From: Streptomyces spinosisporus
GTDB lineage: Bacteria > Actinomycetota > Actinomycetes > Streptomycetales > Streptomycetaceae
DNA: 64,000 nucleotides
Reading direction: 5' to 3'
Assembly: GCF_022698145.1 (NCBI RefSeq)
Contig: NZ_JALDAX010000015.1
Coordinates: 186,001-250,000, forward strand
A model generated the notes under the pieces. It did not search any database and was not told where the DNA came from. It saw only the letters and a list, made by a program, of their open reading frames with translations. A program made the position numbers and the translations under genes. Shown one piece after another: positions 8,777-18,042 of this stretch (positions within the stretch are counted from its first letter, which is position 1; every line of letters begins with the position of its first letter).

Positions 8777-8803
8777 CCCGGCGCGCCCCTGTGGCGTGCC
8801 GGG
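8777..8803 (+). terminator. Hairpin terminator after the permease
   Basis: CCCGGCGCGCC (8777-8787) pairs with GGCGTGCCGGG (8793-8803), 11 bp with one G-U pair and a 5-nt loop, starting 8 bp after the permease stop. There is no T-run, as is usual for Streptomyces terminators. Confidence 0.7.
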
Positions 8804-8829
8804 CCGACCGGTTCCGCAGGTCATATCAG

Positions 8830-8841
8830 TGGTCGAGACCA
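8830..8841. promoter_or_regulatory. DasR-type (dre-like) site upstream of C39 peptidase gene
   Basis: TGGTCGAGACCA matches the DasR-responsive-element core TGGTCTAGACCA at 11 of 12 positions and keeps the inverted arms TGGTC/GACCA. It sits about 140 bp before the peptidase start, in a 180-bp non-coding stretch after the permease terminator. Prediction from consensus only. Confidence 0.45.
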
Positions 8842-8982
8842 ATATTCATGGGCGTGGCATGCGCCGAAGTGCTGGCAGGACGTGGGACCTGCGGCCATAG
8901 TTGGCGCACACGCAGCAGACGGTGCAGTACACACATGCCGTCGGACCCGTCCCGACTCGGACACCTGGGGGTCAATCCGCCC

Positions 8983-10326
8983 ATGAGCAGAGCCGAAAAG
9001 CCGTCCCGCAGAACCGTTCTGGCCGCCGCGGTCGCCGCCGCGGTGGTGGGCCCGGCGGTCACCGCCGGCGTCGCCGAGGCCGCGAAGGCCCCGGCCCGGC
9101 CGGTCGACTACCGCGCCTGGACCACACACCACGACTGGCGCTCCGGCATCGCGAAGGGCGTCCGTGCCGTCGCGGGCGCCCGTCCCGGCGTGGTGATCGC
9201 CACCCCCGCCGGCACCACCGACTACACGGACCCGCACACCGGCACCACCGCCGCCTGGGAGTACGCCACCTGGACATCCCCCGTCCACCGGCTGCGCGTC
9301 CCCTCCACCGAGGCCATCGCCTCCTGGAACGCGCACACCCCGGCCGGCACCTGGATCCAGGTCGAGCTGACCGGCACGTACTCCGACGGCACGCAGACCC
9401 CCTGGTACGTGATGGGCCGCTGGGCGGCCGGTGACCAGGACATCAAGCGGACCTCGGTGGACGACCAGACCGACGGCAAGAGCTCCATCTGGACGGACAC
9501 CTTCGCGATCGACGACGCGACGACGGGCCTGCGCCTGGTCTCGTACCGCCTGCGTCTGACCCTGTACCGCAGGCCCGGCACCAAGCTCACCCCGACCGTC
9601 TGGCGGCTCGGCGCGATGGGCTCCGACATCCGCGACCGCTTCACGGTCCCGGCCTCGACGCCCGGCCTGGCCCAGGAGCTGATCGTCCCGCGCTTCTCGC
9701 AGGAGATCCACAAGGGCCAGTACCCCGAGTACGACAACGGCGGCGAGGCCTGGTGCAGCCCCACCTCCTCGCAGATGATCATCGAGTACTGGGGCGGCCG
9801 CCTCACCCCCGAGCAGCTGTCCTGGGTGGACCCGAGCTACGCCGACCCGCAGGTCGACCACGCCGCCCGCTTCACCTACGACTACCAGTACGAGGGCTGC
9901 GGCAACTGGCCGTTCAACGCCGCCTACGCGGCGACGTTCAAGGGCCTGCAGGGCGTGGTGACCCGGCTCGGCTCGCTCACCGACCTGGAGACGCTGATCG
10001 CGGCCGGCATCCCGGCCATAACGTCGCAGTCGTTCCTCAAGGAGGAGCTGACGGGGGCCGGTTACGGCACCTCGGGGCATCTGATGACGATCATCGGCTT
10101 CACCGCCGACGGCGACGTGATCGCCAACGACCCGGCCTCGCCGAGCGACGAGGCGGTGCGGCGCGTCTACAAGCGGCGCGAGTGGGAGAACATCTGGCTG
10201 CGCACCAAGCGCTACAACGCCAGCGGCAGCGTGGTCTCCGGCACCGGAGGCGTCTGCTACCTGTACTTCCCGGCGCGCCCCACGGCCCATCAGTGCAAGG
10301 CGCTCGCGGCGGTCGGCGTGCGCTGA
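8983..10326 (+). CDS. Tat-exported C39-family peptidase
   Basis: 447-aa exported protein. The N-terminus SRRTVLAAAVAAAVVGPAV is a twin-arginine signal followed by a hydrophobic core and AEAA-type cleavage. A beta-rich region of about 200 residues precedes a C-terminal peptidase C39-like domain. Its predicted triad is Cys258 (EAWCSPTSSQ), His366 (TSGHLMTII) and Asp383 (IANDPAS). C39 domains cleave peptides, often after Gly-Gly; here, with no ABC transporter fusion, an extracellular or cell-wall role is more likely. Start ATG 8983 is selected because it places the signal at the N-terminus; GGGGG is 12-16 nt upstream. The longer frame to 8791 is non-coding-like. A dre-like operator lies upstream. 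Confidence 0.87.
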   Translation: MSRAEKPSRRTVLAAAVAAAVVGPAVTAGVAEAAKAPARPVDYRAWTTHHDWRSGIAKGVRAVAGARPGVVIATPAGTTDYTDPHTGTTAAWEYATWTSPVHRLRVPSTEAIASWNAHTPAGTWIQVELTGTYSDGTQTPWYVMGRWAAGDQDIKRTSVDDQTDGKSSIWTDTFAIDDATTGLRLVSYRLRLTLYRRPGTKLTPTVWRLGAMGSDIRDRFTVPASTPGLAQELIVPRFSQEIHKGQYPEYDNGGEAWCSPTSSQMIIEYWGGRLTPEQLSWVDPSYADPQVDHAARFTYDYQYEGCGNWPFNAAYAATFKGLQGVVTRLGSLTDLETLIAAGIPAITSQSFLKEELTGAGYGTSGHLMTIIGFTADGDVIANDPASPSDEAVRRVYKRREWENIWLRTKRYNASGSVVSGTGGVCYLYFPARPTAHQCKALAAVGVR

Positions 10327-10340
10327 GCCGGCCCCGACAT

Positions 10341-10370
10341 GCGAAGGCCTCGGGAGACCGGGGCCTTCGC
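10341..10370. terminator. Hairpin terminator after C39 peptidase
   Basis: GCGAAGGCC near 10341-10349 pairs with GGCCTTCGC at 10362-10370, and inner CGG/CCG pairs extend the stem. It begins about 15 bp after the peptidase stop. Confidence 0.75.
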
Positions 10371-10466
10371 CGTGTGACCAACGTCTCGGCCGCAAAAGCC
10401 CATCCAGGTGGCAAGGTGGACGAAATGGTGGGGGAGTCCACCGCACACCGACCTCAGCGAGACGCC

Positions 10467-10607
10467 ATGACCGCACACTCAGCCACCGCCGCCCGCACCC
10501 GCACCGGCGGCCCCAAGGACGACGGCCCGGAGATCCTTGAGCACGTCATGGGCTGGACGCTCGTCGTGGTCGTCGCGATGCTCGTCGTCCAGCTCGGTCT
10601 GCTGTGA
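10467..10607 (+). CDS. Small single-span membrane protein
   Basis: 46-aa protein: a hydrophilic N-terminal half (GGPKDDGPEILEHVMG) followed by one transmembrane helix (WTLVVVVAMLVVQLGLL) that ends at the C-terminus. Small tail-anchored proteins of this type are common and conserved in Streptomyces but have no assigned function. Start ATG 10467 is assigned from composition; upstream CAGCGAGA is a weak ribosome site. It stands alone between a terminator and the TetR gene. Confidence 0.6.
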   Translation: MTAHSATAARTRTGGPKDDGPEILEHVMGWTLVVVVAMLVVQLGLL

Positions 10608-10728
10608 TCTGAGCCATACGAGCTCCGGCCTGTCCGCGCCCGCTCGTTGATCGGACTCGAACGAGTGGCCGTGGTTGTTCTGACATACTGCGGACGTCCC
10701 GCCGCCCCGCTGGAGACCAGGGTCGAAA

Positions 10729-11388
10729 TTGAAGATCAGCCAACAGAGCGAGGCCACACGCCCCCGGGCGCGCGGCACCGAGCGCTCGCTGGCGCGTCGC
10801 GCCGAACTCATCGCCATCGGGCGGAAGTTGTTCGCCGACACGTCGTACGACGCGCTCTCGATGGACGACATCGCCCGGCAGGCGCACGTCGCCAAGGGGC
10901 TGATCTACTACTACTTCCAGTCCAAGCGCGGCTACTACCTGGCGATCATCCAGGACTCCGTGGCCGACCTGGTCACCTACGCGGCGAGCGGTGTCGAACT
11001 GGAGCAGGTGGACCGTGTCCACCGCACCATGGAGGGCTATCTGCGCTACGCCGAGCACAATCACGCGGCGTTCCGCGCGATCGTCAGCGGCGGTGTCGGC
11101 TTCGACGCCGAGGTGCACGCCATCCGGGACGGAGTGCGCGAGGCGATCGTCGCGACCGTCGCCGAAGGGGCGTACGGCCGCACGGACATCAGCCCGGTCG
11201 CCCGCATGGGCCTGTTCGCCTGGGTGTGCAGTGTCGAGGGCGCCACGCTCGACTGGATCGACCGCCCCCGCCTGACCCGCGAGCAGATGCGTGAACTGCT
11301 GGTCAAGACGCTCGGCGGCGCGATGCGCGCCATCGAGGAGCTCGACCCCTCCCACCCCGCTCCGGCCCCCGCCCGCCGGGACGCATGA
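10729..11388 (+). CDS. TetR-family transcriptional regulator
   Basis: 219-aa regulator. The helix-turn-helix is near residues 35-60 (YDALSMDDIARQAHVAKGLIYYYFQSKRGYYLAI), including the family signature GLIYYYF. The C-terminal ligand-binding domain is all-helical and of unknown ligand. The start is an unusual TTG at 10729 (MKISQQSE); GGAGA lies about 14 nt upstream and GGG about 6 nt upstream, so the exact start is uncertain. It converges on the chitinase gene with a shared hairpin between them. No obvious partner gene in the immediate neighbourhood. Confidence 0.88.
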   Translation: MKISQQSEATRPRARGTERSLARRAELIAIGRKLFADTSYDALSMDDIARQAHVAKGLIYYYFQSKRGYYLAIIQDSVADLVTYAASGVELEQVDRVHRTMEGYLRYAEHNHAAFRAIVSGGVGFDAEVHAIRDGVREAIVATVAEGAYGRTDISPVARMGLFAWVCSVEGATLDWIDRPRLTREQMRELLVKTLGGAMRAIEELDPSHPAPAPARRDA

Positions 11389-11392
11389 GCGA

Positions 11393-11420
11393 GGGGCGGA
11401 GGCTCCCGCGCCCCCGCCCC
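11393..11420. terminator. Bidirectional hairpin between TetR and chitinase genes
   Basis: GGGGCGG (11393-11399) pairs with CCGCCCC (11414-11420). It lies in the 51-bp space between two convergent genes and could end both transcripts. Confidence 0.6.
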
Positions 11421-11439
11421 GTTCACCGTACTGCCGCTG

Positions 11440-12672
<1,233 letters not shown>

Positions 12673-12741
12673 CGGGTGCTCCTCGTGGGGGAGAGGGATC
12701 GCGCGCCGATTGGCATGAACGCGGTAAAGCGTTGGTCATGA

Positions 12742-12783
12742 ACACTAGGAGGACTAGACCAGTTCGGTCAATGGTGCGGACCA
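12742..12783 (-). promoter_or_regulatory. chi-type promoter with 12-bp direct repeats / DasR site
   Basis: Reading the minus strand: TGGTCCGCACCA (12783-12772), a 10-bp spacer, then TGGTCTAGTCCT (12761-12750). These match the pair of 12-bp direct repeats known in Streptomyces chitinase promoters. ACTGGTCTAG (12763-12754) equals the left half of the DasR consensus. A -35 TTGACC (12771-12766) and a -10 TAGTGT (12747-12742), spaced by 18 bp, overlap the repeats, so a bound repressor would block RNA polymerase. Start of transcription is predicted around 12735, about 65 bp before the ATG. Confidence 0.8.
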
Positions 12784-13018
12784 ATTTCGCGAGCCGTGCG
12801 CACCCCTTCCGCGCGGGCCGGGATATTCTTGAAGTGAGCGGTCGTTAACTGGTGACGGGATGCCCTCGATCGGGCATACTCACAGCGCACAGCCGCTGGT
12901 CAGCAGCTTCCGAGACCCGGGAGAGCGAGCACCGGCCCGGCATCAGAACGACCCGGCGGAGCCGCCCACCCATGGCGCGCATCCGCTGATGTGCCCGAAC
13001 AGGGAGGAGAGCGTCGCC

Positions 13019-14191
13019 ATGCCCGACCGCGCCCCGCAGCCGGTGGACCGGCAACTGCCCACCGAGGAGGCCCGGGACCTGATCTCGCTCGTCCGTGACA
13101 TCGCGCAGCGCGAGATCGCCCCGAAGGCGGCCGAGGAGGAGGACGCGGGACGCTTCCCGCGCGAGGTCTTCACGCTCCTGTCGGAGTCGGGCCTGCTCGG
13201 CCTGCCGTACGGCTCCGAGTACGGCGGCGGGGACCAGCCCTACGAGGTCTATCTCCAGGTGCTCGAAGAGCTCGCCGCGGCCCGTCTCACCGTGGGACTC
13301 GGCGTCAGCGTGCACACCCTGGCCACCTACGCGCTCGCCGCCTACGGATCCAAGGAGCAGCGGGTCGAGCATCTGCCCGACATGCTCGGCGGCGGACTGC
13401 TGGGCGCCTACTGCCTGTCCGAGCCGTCCTCCGGCTCGGACGCCGCCTCCCTGCGGACGAAGGCCGTCCGCGACGGCGACGACTGGGTGCTCACCGGCAC
13501 CAAGGCCTGGATCACCCACGGCGGCATCGCCGACTTCTACACGGTCATGGCCCGCACCGGCGAGGACGGCCCGCGCGGGATCACGGCCTTCCTGGTGCCC
13601 GGCGACGCCGAGGGCCTGGGCAGCGCGGCGCCCGAGAAGAAGATGGGCATGAAGGGCTCACCCACCGCGCAGGTCCACCTCGACGGAGTGCGCGTGCCGG
13701 ACGAGCGGCGCATCGGCGAGGAGGGCCAGGGCTTCGCGATCGCCCTGTCCGCGCTCGACTCCGGCCGGCTCGGCATCGCGGCCTGCGCCATCGGTCTCGC
13801 CCAGGCCGCACTCGACGAGGCGGTCGCCTACGCCACCGGGCGCCGGCAGTTCGGGCGGCCCATCGCCGACTTCCAGGGCCTGCGCTTCATGCTCGCCGAC
13901 ATGGCGACCCAGGTCGAGGCGGGCCGGGCGCTGTATCTGGCGGCGGCGCGGCTGCGCGACGTGGGGCGGCCGTTCGCCAAGCAGGCGGCCATGGCCAAGC
14001 TGCACTGCACGGACACCGCGATGAAGGTGACCACGGACGCCGTACAGGTCCTCGGCGGGTACGGCTACACCGCCGACTTCCCGGTCGAGCGTTACATGCG
14101 CGAGGCCAAGGTGCTGCAGATCGTCGAGGGCACCAACCAGATCCAGCGGATGGTCATCGCCCGTCACCTCGCGGGTCCGGAAACCCGCTGA
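13019..14191 (+). CDS. Acyl-CoA dehydrogenase
   Basis: 390-aa flavoenzyme of normal family length, oxidising acyl-CoA to trans-2-enoyl-CoA in the cytoplasm. Visible family motifs are YCLSEPSSGSDAASL (FAD/substrate loop), WITHGG, RRQFGRPIADFQG, VQVLGGYGYTADFPVERYMRE, and the C-terminal VEGTNQIQR with the presumed catalytic base Glu370. Start ATG 13019 follows AGGGAGGAG at good spacing; the frame extends upstream to 12860 without support. Chain-length specificity is unknown. The downstream DUF/phosphotransferase pair resembles acyl-CoA metabolism clusters, so a shared pathway is possible. Confidence 0.92.
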   Translation: MPDRAPQPVDRQLPTEEARDLISLVRDIAQREIAPKAAEEEDAGRFPREVFTLLSESGLLGLPYGSEYGGGDQPYEVYLQVLEELAAARLTVGLGVSVHTLATYALAAYGSKEQRVEHLPDMLGGGLLGAYCLSEPSSGSDAASLRTKAVRDGDDWVLTGTKAWITHGGIADFYTVMARTGEDGPRGITAFLVPGDAEGLGSAAPEKKMGMKGSPTAQVHLDGVRVPDERRIGEEGQGFAIALSALDSGRLGIAACAIGLAQAALDEAVAYATGRRQFGRPIADFQGLRFMLADMATQVEAGRALYLAAARLRDVGRPFAKQAAMAKLHCTDTAMKVTTDAVQVLGGYGYTADFPVERYMREAKVLQIVEGTNQIQRMVIARHLAGPETR

Positions 14192-14402
14192 ACTGACCCG
14201 TCGCGACCTGCGGGGCCGCCAGCCTGACCCACTCCGGGTCGTGGCGGCCCGGCAGCGTGCGGCCGCGGTCGGCCCAGGTGCGCATCAGGTCGCGGTAGAT
14301 CGGCGGGTCCTGCGGCTGCGGCGGAGCCGGCGGAACCGTTCCTGTGGGGGGCGGCACGAAGACGCGTCGCTGACGCCCGATGGTGGAGTATGTGGGGGTC
14401 AT
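14154..14402 (-). CDS. Small hypothetical protein, convergent overlap with acyl-CoA dehydrogenase
   Basis: 82-aa Pro-rich then basic/aromatic protein (PPIYRDLMRTWADRGRTLPGRHDPEWVRLAAP). The segment looks like real protein rather than an antisense shadow, and similar small proteins are familiar from Streptomyces. It overlaps the end of the acyl-CoA dehydrogenase gene by 38 bp tail to tail. Start ATG 14402 is tentative, because AGG lies only 3 nt upstream; a GTG at 14435 is an alternative. Function unknown. Confidence 0.5.
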   Translation of the reverse strand: MTPTYSTIGRQRRVFVPPPTGTVPPAPPQPQDPPIYRDLMRTWADRGRTLPGRHDPEWVRLAAPQVATGQFSGFPDPRGDGR

Positions 14403-14498
14403 ACCTGGGCAACGCGGAGGTAGGCGACAGGTCACCTTTCTGCAGATTCGAGCGTGAGTTCGCGGACGTACGCCGCGTCTCTGGTCACCGCCGACCGT

Positions 14499-14513
14499 CT
14501 GACGTACCGTCAG
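14499..14513. promoter_or_regulatory. Inverted repeat upstream of the DUF protein gene
   Basis: CTGACG-TAC-CGTCAG, perfect 6-bp arms over a 3-bp centre, ending 26 bp before the ATG at 14540. Position and symmetry suit a repressor operator; no regulator was assigned. Confidence 0.4.
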
Positions 14514-14539
14514 GCCAGCCGTCCCCAGGGAGGTTTGGC

Positions 14540-15640
14540 ATGGCCGACGACCGCCCCGTACCGCTCGACGAGTACCCGGTGCACCAGGTCCCGCTGTCCA
14601 TGCGGCACGTGGCGACCGGGGACCGCAACGCCTACGACCGCTGCATCTTCCACGTCCTCGACCACGAGGGGCGGGCGCTGCTCGTCGCGGGCCTCGGCGT
14701 GTACCCCAACGTCGGCGTCATCGACGCGTACGCGACCCTGCGGACCGGGGACGTGCTGCACGCCGTACGCGCCTCGGACGCCCTCGGCGACGACCGCATG
14801 CGCCTGACCGTCGGGCCGCTCAGGATCGAGGTCGAGGAGCCGCTGCGGCGGCTGCGGCTGGTCTGCGACGACGATCAGTTGTCGTACGACCTTGTCTGGA
14901 CCGCCGACTTCCCCGCCCTGTGGGAGCCCCACCACGTGCAGCGTCGCGGCGGCCGGCTCACCCTCGAAGGGCGGCGCTTCGTCCAGGCGGGCAGCGTGAC
15001 GGGCACCGTGCGTGCGGGCGGCGAGGAGTTCCGGGTCACGGCCGGCGAGTGGACCGGCACCCGCGACCGCAGCTGGGGCGTACGGCCCATACCGGGCGAG
15101 GAGGGCGGCCGACTCGCCGAAGAGCACCCCACCGAGGGCTTCCACTGGCTGTGGTGCCCCGTCCGCTTCGAGGACCGGTTCCTGATGGTGATCGTCCAGG
15201 AGGACGCGGACGGATACCGCTCCCTGAACGACGCCACCCTCGTCCGCCCCGGCCACCGCGACCGCCAACTCGGCTGGCCCCAGGCGGAGATCACCTATCG
15301 CTCCGGCACCCGCGACCCGGTCCGCGCCCTCGTCCACCTGGGCGACGTCCGCAAGCCGCAGGAGCTGGAGGCCGAGATCCTCACCTCCTCGCCGCTCGCC
15401 GTCGGCGCCGGGTACCCGCCCGCCGACGACTGGCAGCACGGCACCTGGCGCGGCCCCGGCTGGACCGACCGCCGCACCTACGACCTGACGCAGCCGCACA
15501 CCCTCGCCGCCTACGGGGTCACCGACCATGCCGCCCGCTTCCGCCTGGACGGCCGGATCGGGCACGGCATCTTCGAGCACGGCTCGTTCGGGCGGCACGA
15601 TCCGAGCGGGTTCACGGACTTCAACTCGGTCGCACCGTAA
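14540..15640 (+). CDS. DUF7064-like protein of unknown function
   Basis: 366-aa soluble, beta-rich protein. Motifs such as WEPHHVQRRGGRLTLEGRRF, TGTRDRSWGVRP and GFHWLWCPVRFEDRFLMV suggest the two-lobed lipocalin-like (CrtC/AttH-related) fold seen in actinobacterial proteins paired with phosphotransferases. I assign the family from this resemblance only. Start ATG 14540 has AGGGAGG 6 nt upstream; the frame runs back to 14390 without another site. The next gene begins 12 bp after its stop, so they are one operon. A short inverted repeat lies just upstream. Confidence 0.7.
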   Translation: MADDRPVPLDEYPVHQVPLSMRHVATGDRNAYDRCIFHVLDHEGRALLVAGLGVYPNVGVIDAYATLRTGDVLHAVRASDALGDDRMRLTVGPLRIEVEEPLRRLRLVCDDDQLSYDLVWTADFPALWEPHHVQRRGGRLTLEGRRFVQAGSVTGTVRAGGEEFRVTAGEWTGTRDRSWGVRPIPGEEGGRLAEEHPTEGFHWLWCPVRFEDRFLMVIVQEDADGYRSLNDATLVRPGHRDRQLGWPQAEITYRSGTRDPVRALVHLGDVRKPQELEAEILTSSPLAVGAGYPPADDWQHGTWRGPGWTDRRTYDLTQPHTLAAYGVTDHAARFRLDGRIGHGIFEHGSFGRHDPSGFTDFNSVAP

Positions 15641-15652
15641 GGGGGTTCGCAC

Positions 15653-16747
15653 ATGGCCACGGCGCCCCGCCCACGCACCACCACCCGTGACCGGGAGGAC
15701 CTCACCCGCCGCCTCACCGCCTGGCTCGGCACCCGGCTGCCCGGCGCCAAAGCGGTCCGGGTGACGGTCCCCGAGTCCAACGGCCTGTCCAGCGAGACCC
15801 TGCTCTTCGAGCTCGATCACCCCGAACCCCCGGTGCGCGCCTGCGCGTTGCGGCTCGCCGCGGACCCGGCGGCGTACACGGTCTTCCCGGTGTACGACAT
15901 GGCGCGTCAGTACCGCACGATGCGCCTCGTCGCGGAGCACTCGGACCTGCCCGTGCCGAGAGTGCTGTGGCTGGAGGAGGACCCCGGCCCGCTCGGCGCG
16001 CCGTTCTTCGTGATGGAACGCGTCCGGGGACGGGTGCCGCCCGACGTGATGCCCTACACCTACGAGGGCAACTGGCTGCACGCGGCCGACGACGCCGAAC
16101 GCGAGCGTCTGGAGGCCGCCTCGGTCGCCCTGCTCGCCCGGCTGCACGACCAAGTGCCACCGGAAGAGGCCGAGTTCCTGGCGCTCCCCGGTGAGGGCGA
16201 CGCCCTGCGCCGCCACGTCACCGCCCAACGCACCTACTACGACTGGGTCGTCGACGGACGCGCCCGCTCACCCCTCATCGAGGCCGCGTTCGACCGGCTG
16301 GAGGAACTCTGGCCACGCGATCCGGGCAAGGCGGTGCTCAACTGGGGCGACGCCCGCATCGGAAACGTCGTCTACGACGGCTTCGAGCCCGTCGCGGTGC
16401 TCGACTGGGAGATGGCGGCCCTGGCCCCGCGCGAGGTCGACCTCGGCTGGACCGTCTATCTGCACCGCTTCTTCCAGGACCTGACGGTCGCCTTCGGCCA
16501 GCGCGGCCTGCCCGACTTCCTGCGCCGCGACCGCGTCGAGGCCCGCTACGCCCGGCTCACCGGCCACACACCGCGCGACATGGACTTTTACACGCTGTAC
16601 GCCGCGCTGCGGCACGCGATCGTCATGCTGCGCATCGCCTACCGGCAGGTGCACTTCGGCGAGGCGAGCGTCCCCGCGGATCCGGACACGCTGATCCTGC
16701 ACCACGGCAGTCTGCGCGCCATGGTGCAGGGCAGCTACTGGGATTGA
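15653..16747 (+). CDS. APH-fold phosphotransferase (ACAD10/11-type)
   Basis: 364-aa protein of the aminoglycoside phosphotransferase/choline-kinase fold. The Brenner-like catalytic loop is LNWGDARIGNVVYDG (Asp and Asn present; the usual HGD His is replaced, reading NWGD), and the metal-binding motif is VLDWEMAALAPREVDLGW. FFVMERVRGRVPPDVMPYT resembles the hinge of the phosphotransferase family linked to acyl-CoA dehydrogenases, which fits the acyl-CoA dehydrogenase two genes upstream. Substrate unknown; a hydroxyacyl-CoA or small alcohol is possible. ATG 15653 follows the preceding stop by 12 bp with GGGGG upstream. Confidence 0.85.
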   Translation: MATAPRPRTTTRDREDLTRRLTAWLGTRLPGAKAVRVTVPESNGLSSETLLFELDHPEPPVRACALRLAADPAAYTVFPVYDMARQYRTMRLVAEHSDLPVPRVLWLEEDPGPLGAPFFVMERVRGRVPPDVMPYTYEGNWLHAADDAERERLEAASVALLARLHDQVPPEEAEFLALPGEGDALRRHVTAQRTYYDWVVDGRARSPLIEAAFDRLEELWPRDPGKAVLNWGDARIGNVVYDGFEPVAVLDWEMAALAPREVDLGWTVYLHRFFQDLTVAFGQRGLPDFLRRDRVEARYARLTGHTPRDMDFYTLYAALRHAIVMLRIAYRQVHFGEASVPADPDTLILHHGSLRAMVQGSYWD

Positions 16748-16757
16748 GCGGAGTCGC

Positions 16758-17192
16758 TCAGGCGGCCTGGCCGCGCAGCACGGTGACCCGCATGGGCCGT
16801 GAGCCCGGGCCGCCGACGTGCGAGAACGGCTGTGTCCGCCAGTCGAGCCCCTGAGGGAGCGTCAAAAGCAGGGCCGTGTCCTGCTCCTGGGGTCCGGCCG
16901 ACTCGTCCGCGGGGCGGGCGTCGCCCGCGCGGCGTCCGGTCCCGGCGCACACCGTCAGACCGAAGGGGTTCCACGGCGAAGCACACAGCGCGTGCTCCGG
17001 CAGGACCTCCTCGTCCGCCAGCAGGGCGATGGGCTGCGCGCAGTCCGGGCAGATCACCCGGTACATCTCGAAGGTGTCGTACGCGTCCAACTCCTCGTCG
17101 AAATCGTCCGGTTCGACGCCCTCCGGCTCGGGCTCGGTGACCGCCTGGAGGCGCTTGGGCGCGGTTCGGCCAGGGCGCTTGGGACTCTGCAT
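16758..17192 (-). CDS. CPxC-motif hypothetical protein
   Basis: 144-aa acidic protein. A basic N-terminus (KRPGRTAPKRL) is followed by an acidic stretch (EPEGVEPDDFDEELD) and a single CPDC pair (MYRVICPDCAQPIALLADE). This looks like half of a zinc ribbon, with isolated Cys later (HALCAS, VCAG) that could complete a four-Cys site. Start ATG 17192 has GGGGGAG at good spacing; a longer frame to 17246 lacks one. It converges on the phosphotransferase gene with 10 bp between stops. Function unknown. Confidence 0.7.
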   Translation of the reverse strand: MQSPKRPGRTAPKRLQAVTEPEPEGVEPDDFDEELDAYDTFEMYRVICPDCAQPIALLADEEVLPEHALCASPWNPFGLTVCAGTGRRAGDARPADESAGPQEQDTALLLTLPQGLDWRTQPFSHVGGPGSRPMRVTVLRGQAA

Positions 17193-17459
17193 GGGTTCTC
17201 CCCCTCGGGCTGGGCCGTTCAGGCACTGCGGCCTCGACCACAGCAAGCACTTCCCGTCCGGTCACGGCGGTAACCACGAGAACATCACGGAGAGGTCTCG
17301 CGGCCTGTGGCGTTCGTCACATGCCGCTCGCAGATGCCGTACGGGGCCGCCGAGTCGCCCGGACGGCTCACGGTCAGCTCTCGCCTACATCACAAACCGG
17401 GCATGACCCGGCCTGCTCAGGTATCCCGGGAGGTCAGGCGCACTGTAGGTTCTTGCGCC

Positions 17460-17900
17460 ATGGAGGAGCTCGACCGACAGATCGTGCAGCTGCTCGTCAA
17501 GGACGGGCGGATGAGCTACACAGACCTGGGCAAGGCCACCGGCCTGTCCACGTCGGCCGTGCACCAGCGGGTGCGGCGGCTCGAACAGCGCGGGGTCATC
17601 CGCGGCTATGCCGCGGTGGTCGACCCCGAGGCCGTCGGGCTGCCCATGACCGCCTTCATCTCGGTCAAGCCCTTCGACCCCAGCGCCCCCGACGACATCG
17701 CCGACCGGCTGGCCGGCGTGCCCGAGATCGAGGCCTGCCACAGCGTCGCCGGCGACGAGAACTACATCCTCAAGGTGCGGGTGGCGACCCCGCACGAACT
17801 GGAGGAGCTGCTGGCCCGGCTGCGGTCGCTGGCCGGCGTCTCCACGCGGACGACGGTCGTTCTGTCGACACCGTACGAGGCACGGCCGCCGCGCGTCTGA
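17460..17900 (+). CDS. Lrp/AsnC-family transcriptional regulator
   Basis: 146-aa regulator: N-terminal winged helix (LDRQIVQLLVKDGRMSYTDLGKATGLSTSAVHQRVRRLEQRGVIRGY) and C-terminal RAM effector domain (HSVAGDENYILKVRV). This is the classic full-length Lrp/AsnC architecture, binding an amino acid and DNA as an octamer. The ATG at 17460 has no Shine-Dalgarno sequence, but TAGGTT (17446-17451) is 8 nt upstream, so a leaderless transcript is plausible. Likely target is itself or a neighbour. A GC-rich tandem repeat follows its stop. Confidence 0.9.
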   Translation: MEELDRQIVQLLVKDGRMSYTDLGKATGLSTSAVHQRVRRLEQRGVIRGYAAVVDPEAVGLPMTAFISVKPFDPSAPDDIADRLAGVPEIEACHSVAGDENYILKVRVATPHELEELLARLRSLAGVSTRTTVVLSTPYEARPPRV

Positions 17901-17952
17901 GGGGCGACGGGGGCGACGGGGGCGACAGGGCTACGAGGGCGACGGGCGACGG
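17901..17952. repeat. Short tandem repeat after the AsnC gene
   Basis: Three 9-bp copies of GGGGCGACG (the third ending in A) at 17901-17927, followed by degenerate copies to about 17952. It begins at the base after the AsnC-family stop codon and lies about 90 bp before the amidohydrolase. Likely slippage-prone sequence; no function inferred. Confidence 0.7.
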
Positions 17953-18042
17953 AGGTGCCCGAGGGTTGCCGCCGCCGCGCCCCGCCCCGGCAGGAGCGCC
18001 CCACGTGCAACCCCGACGGCACGGCGCGAGAAACTGTCCGTC

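Noticed and set aside
16735..17277. Alternative minus-strand frame beside the CPxC protein
   Set aside because: Overlaps the better-supported frame 16758-17192, which has a good ribosome site and a CPDC motif.
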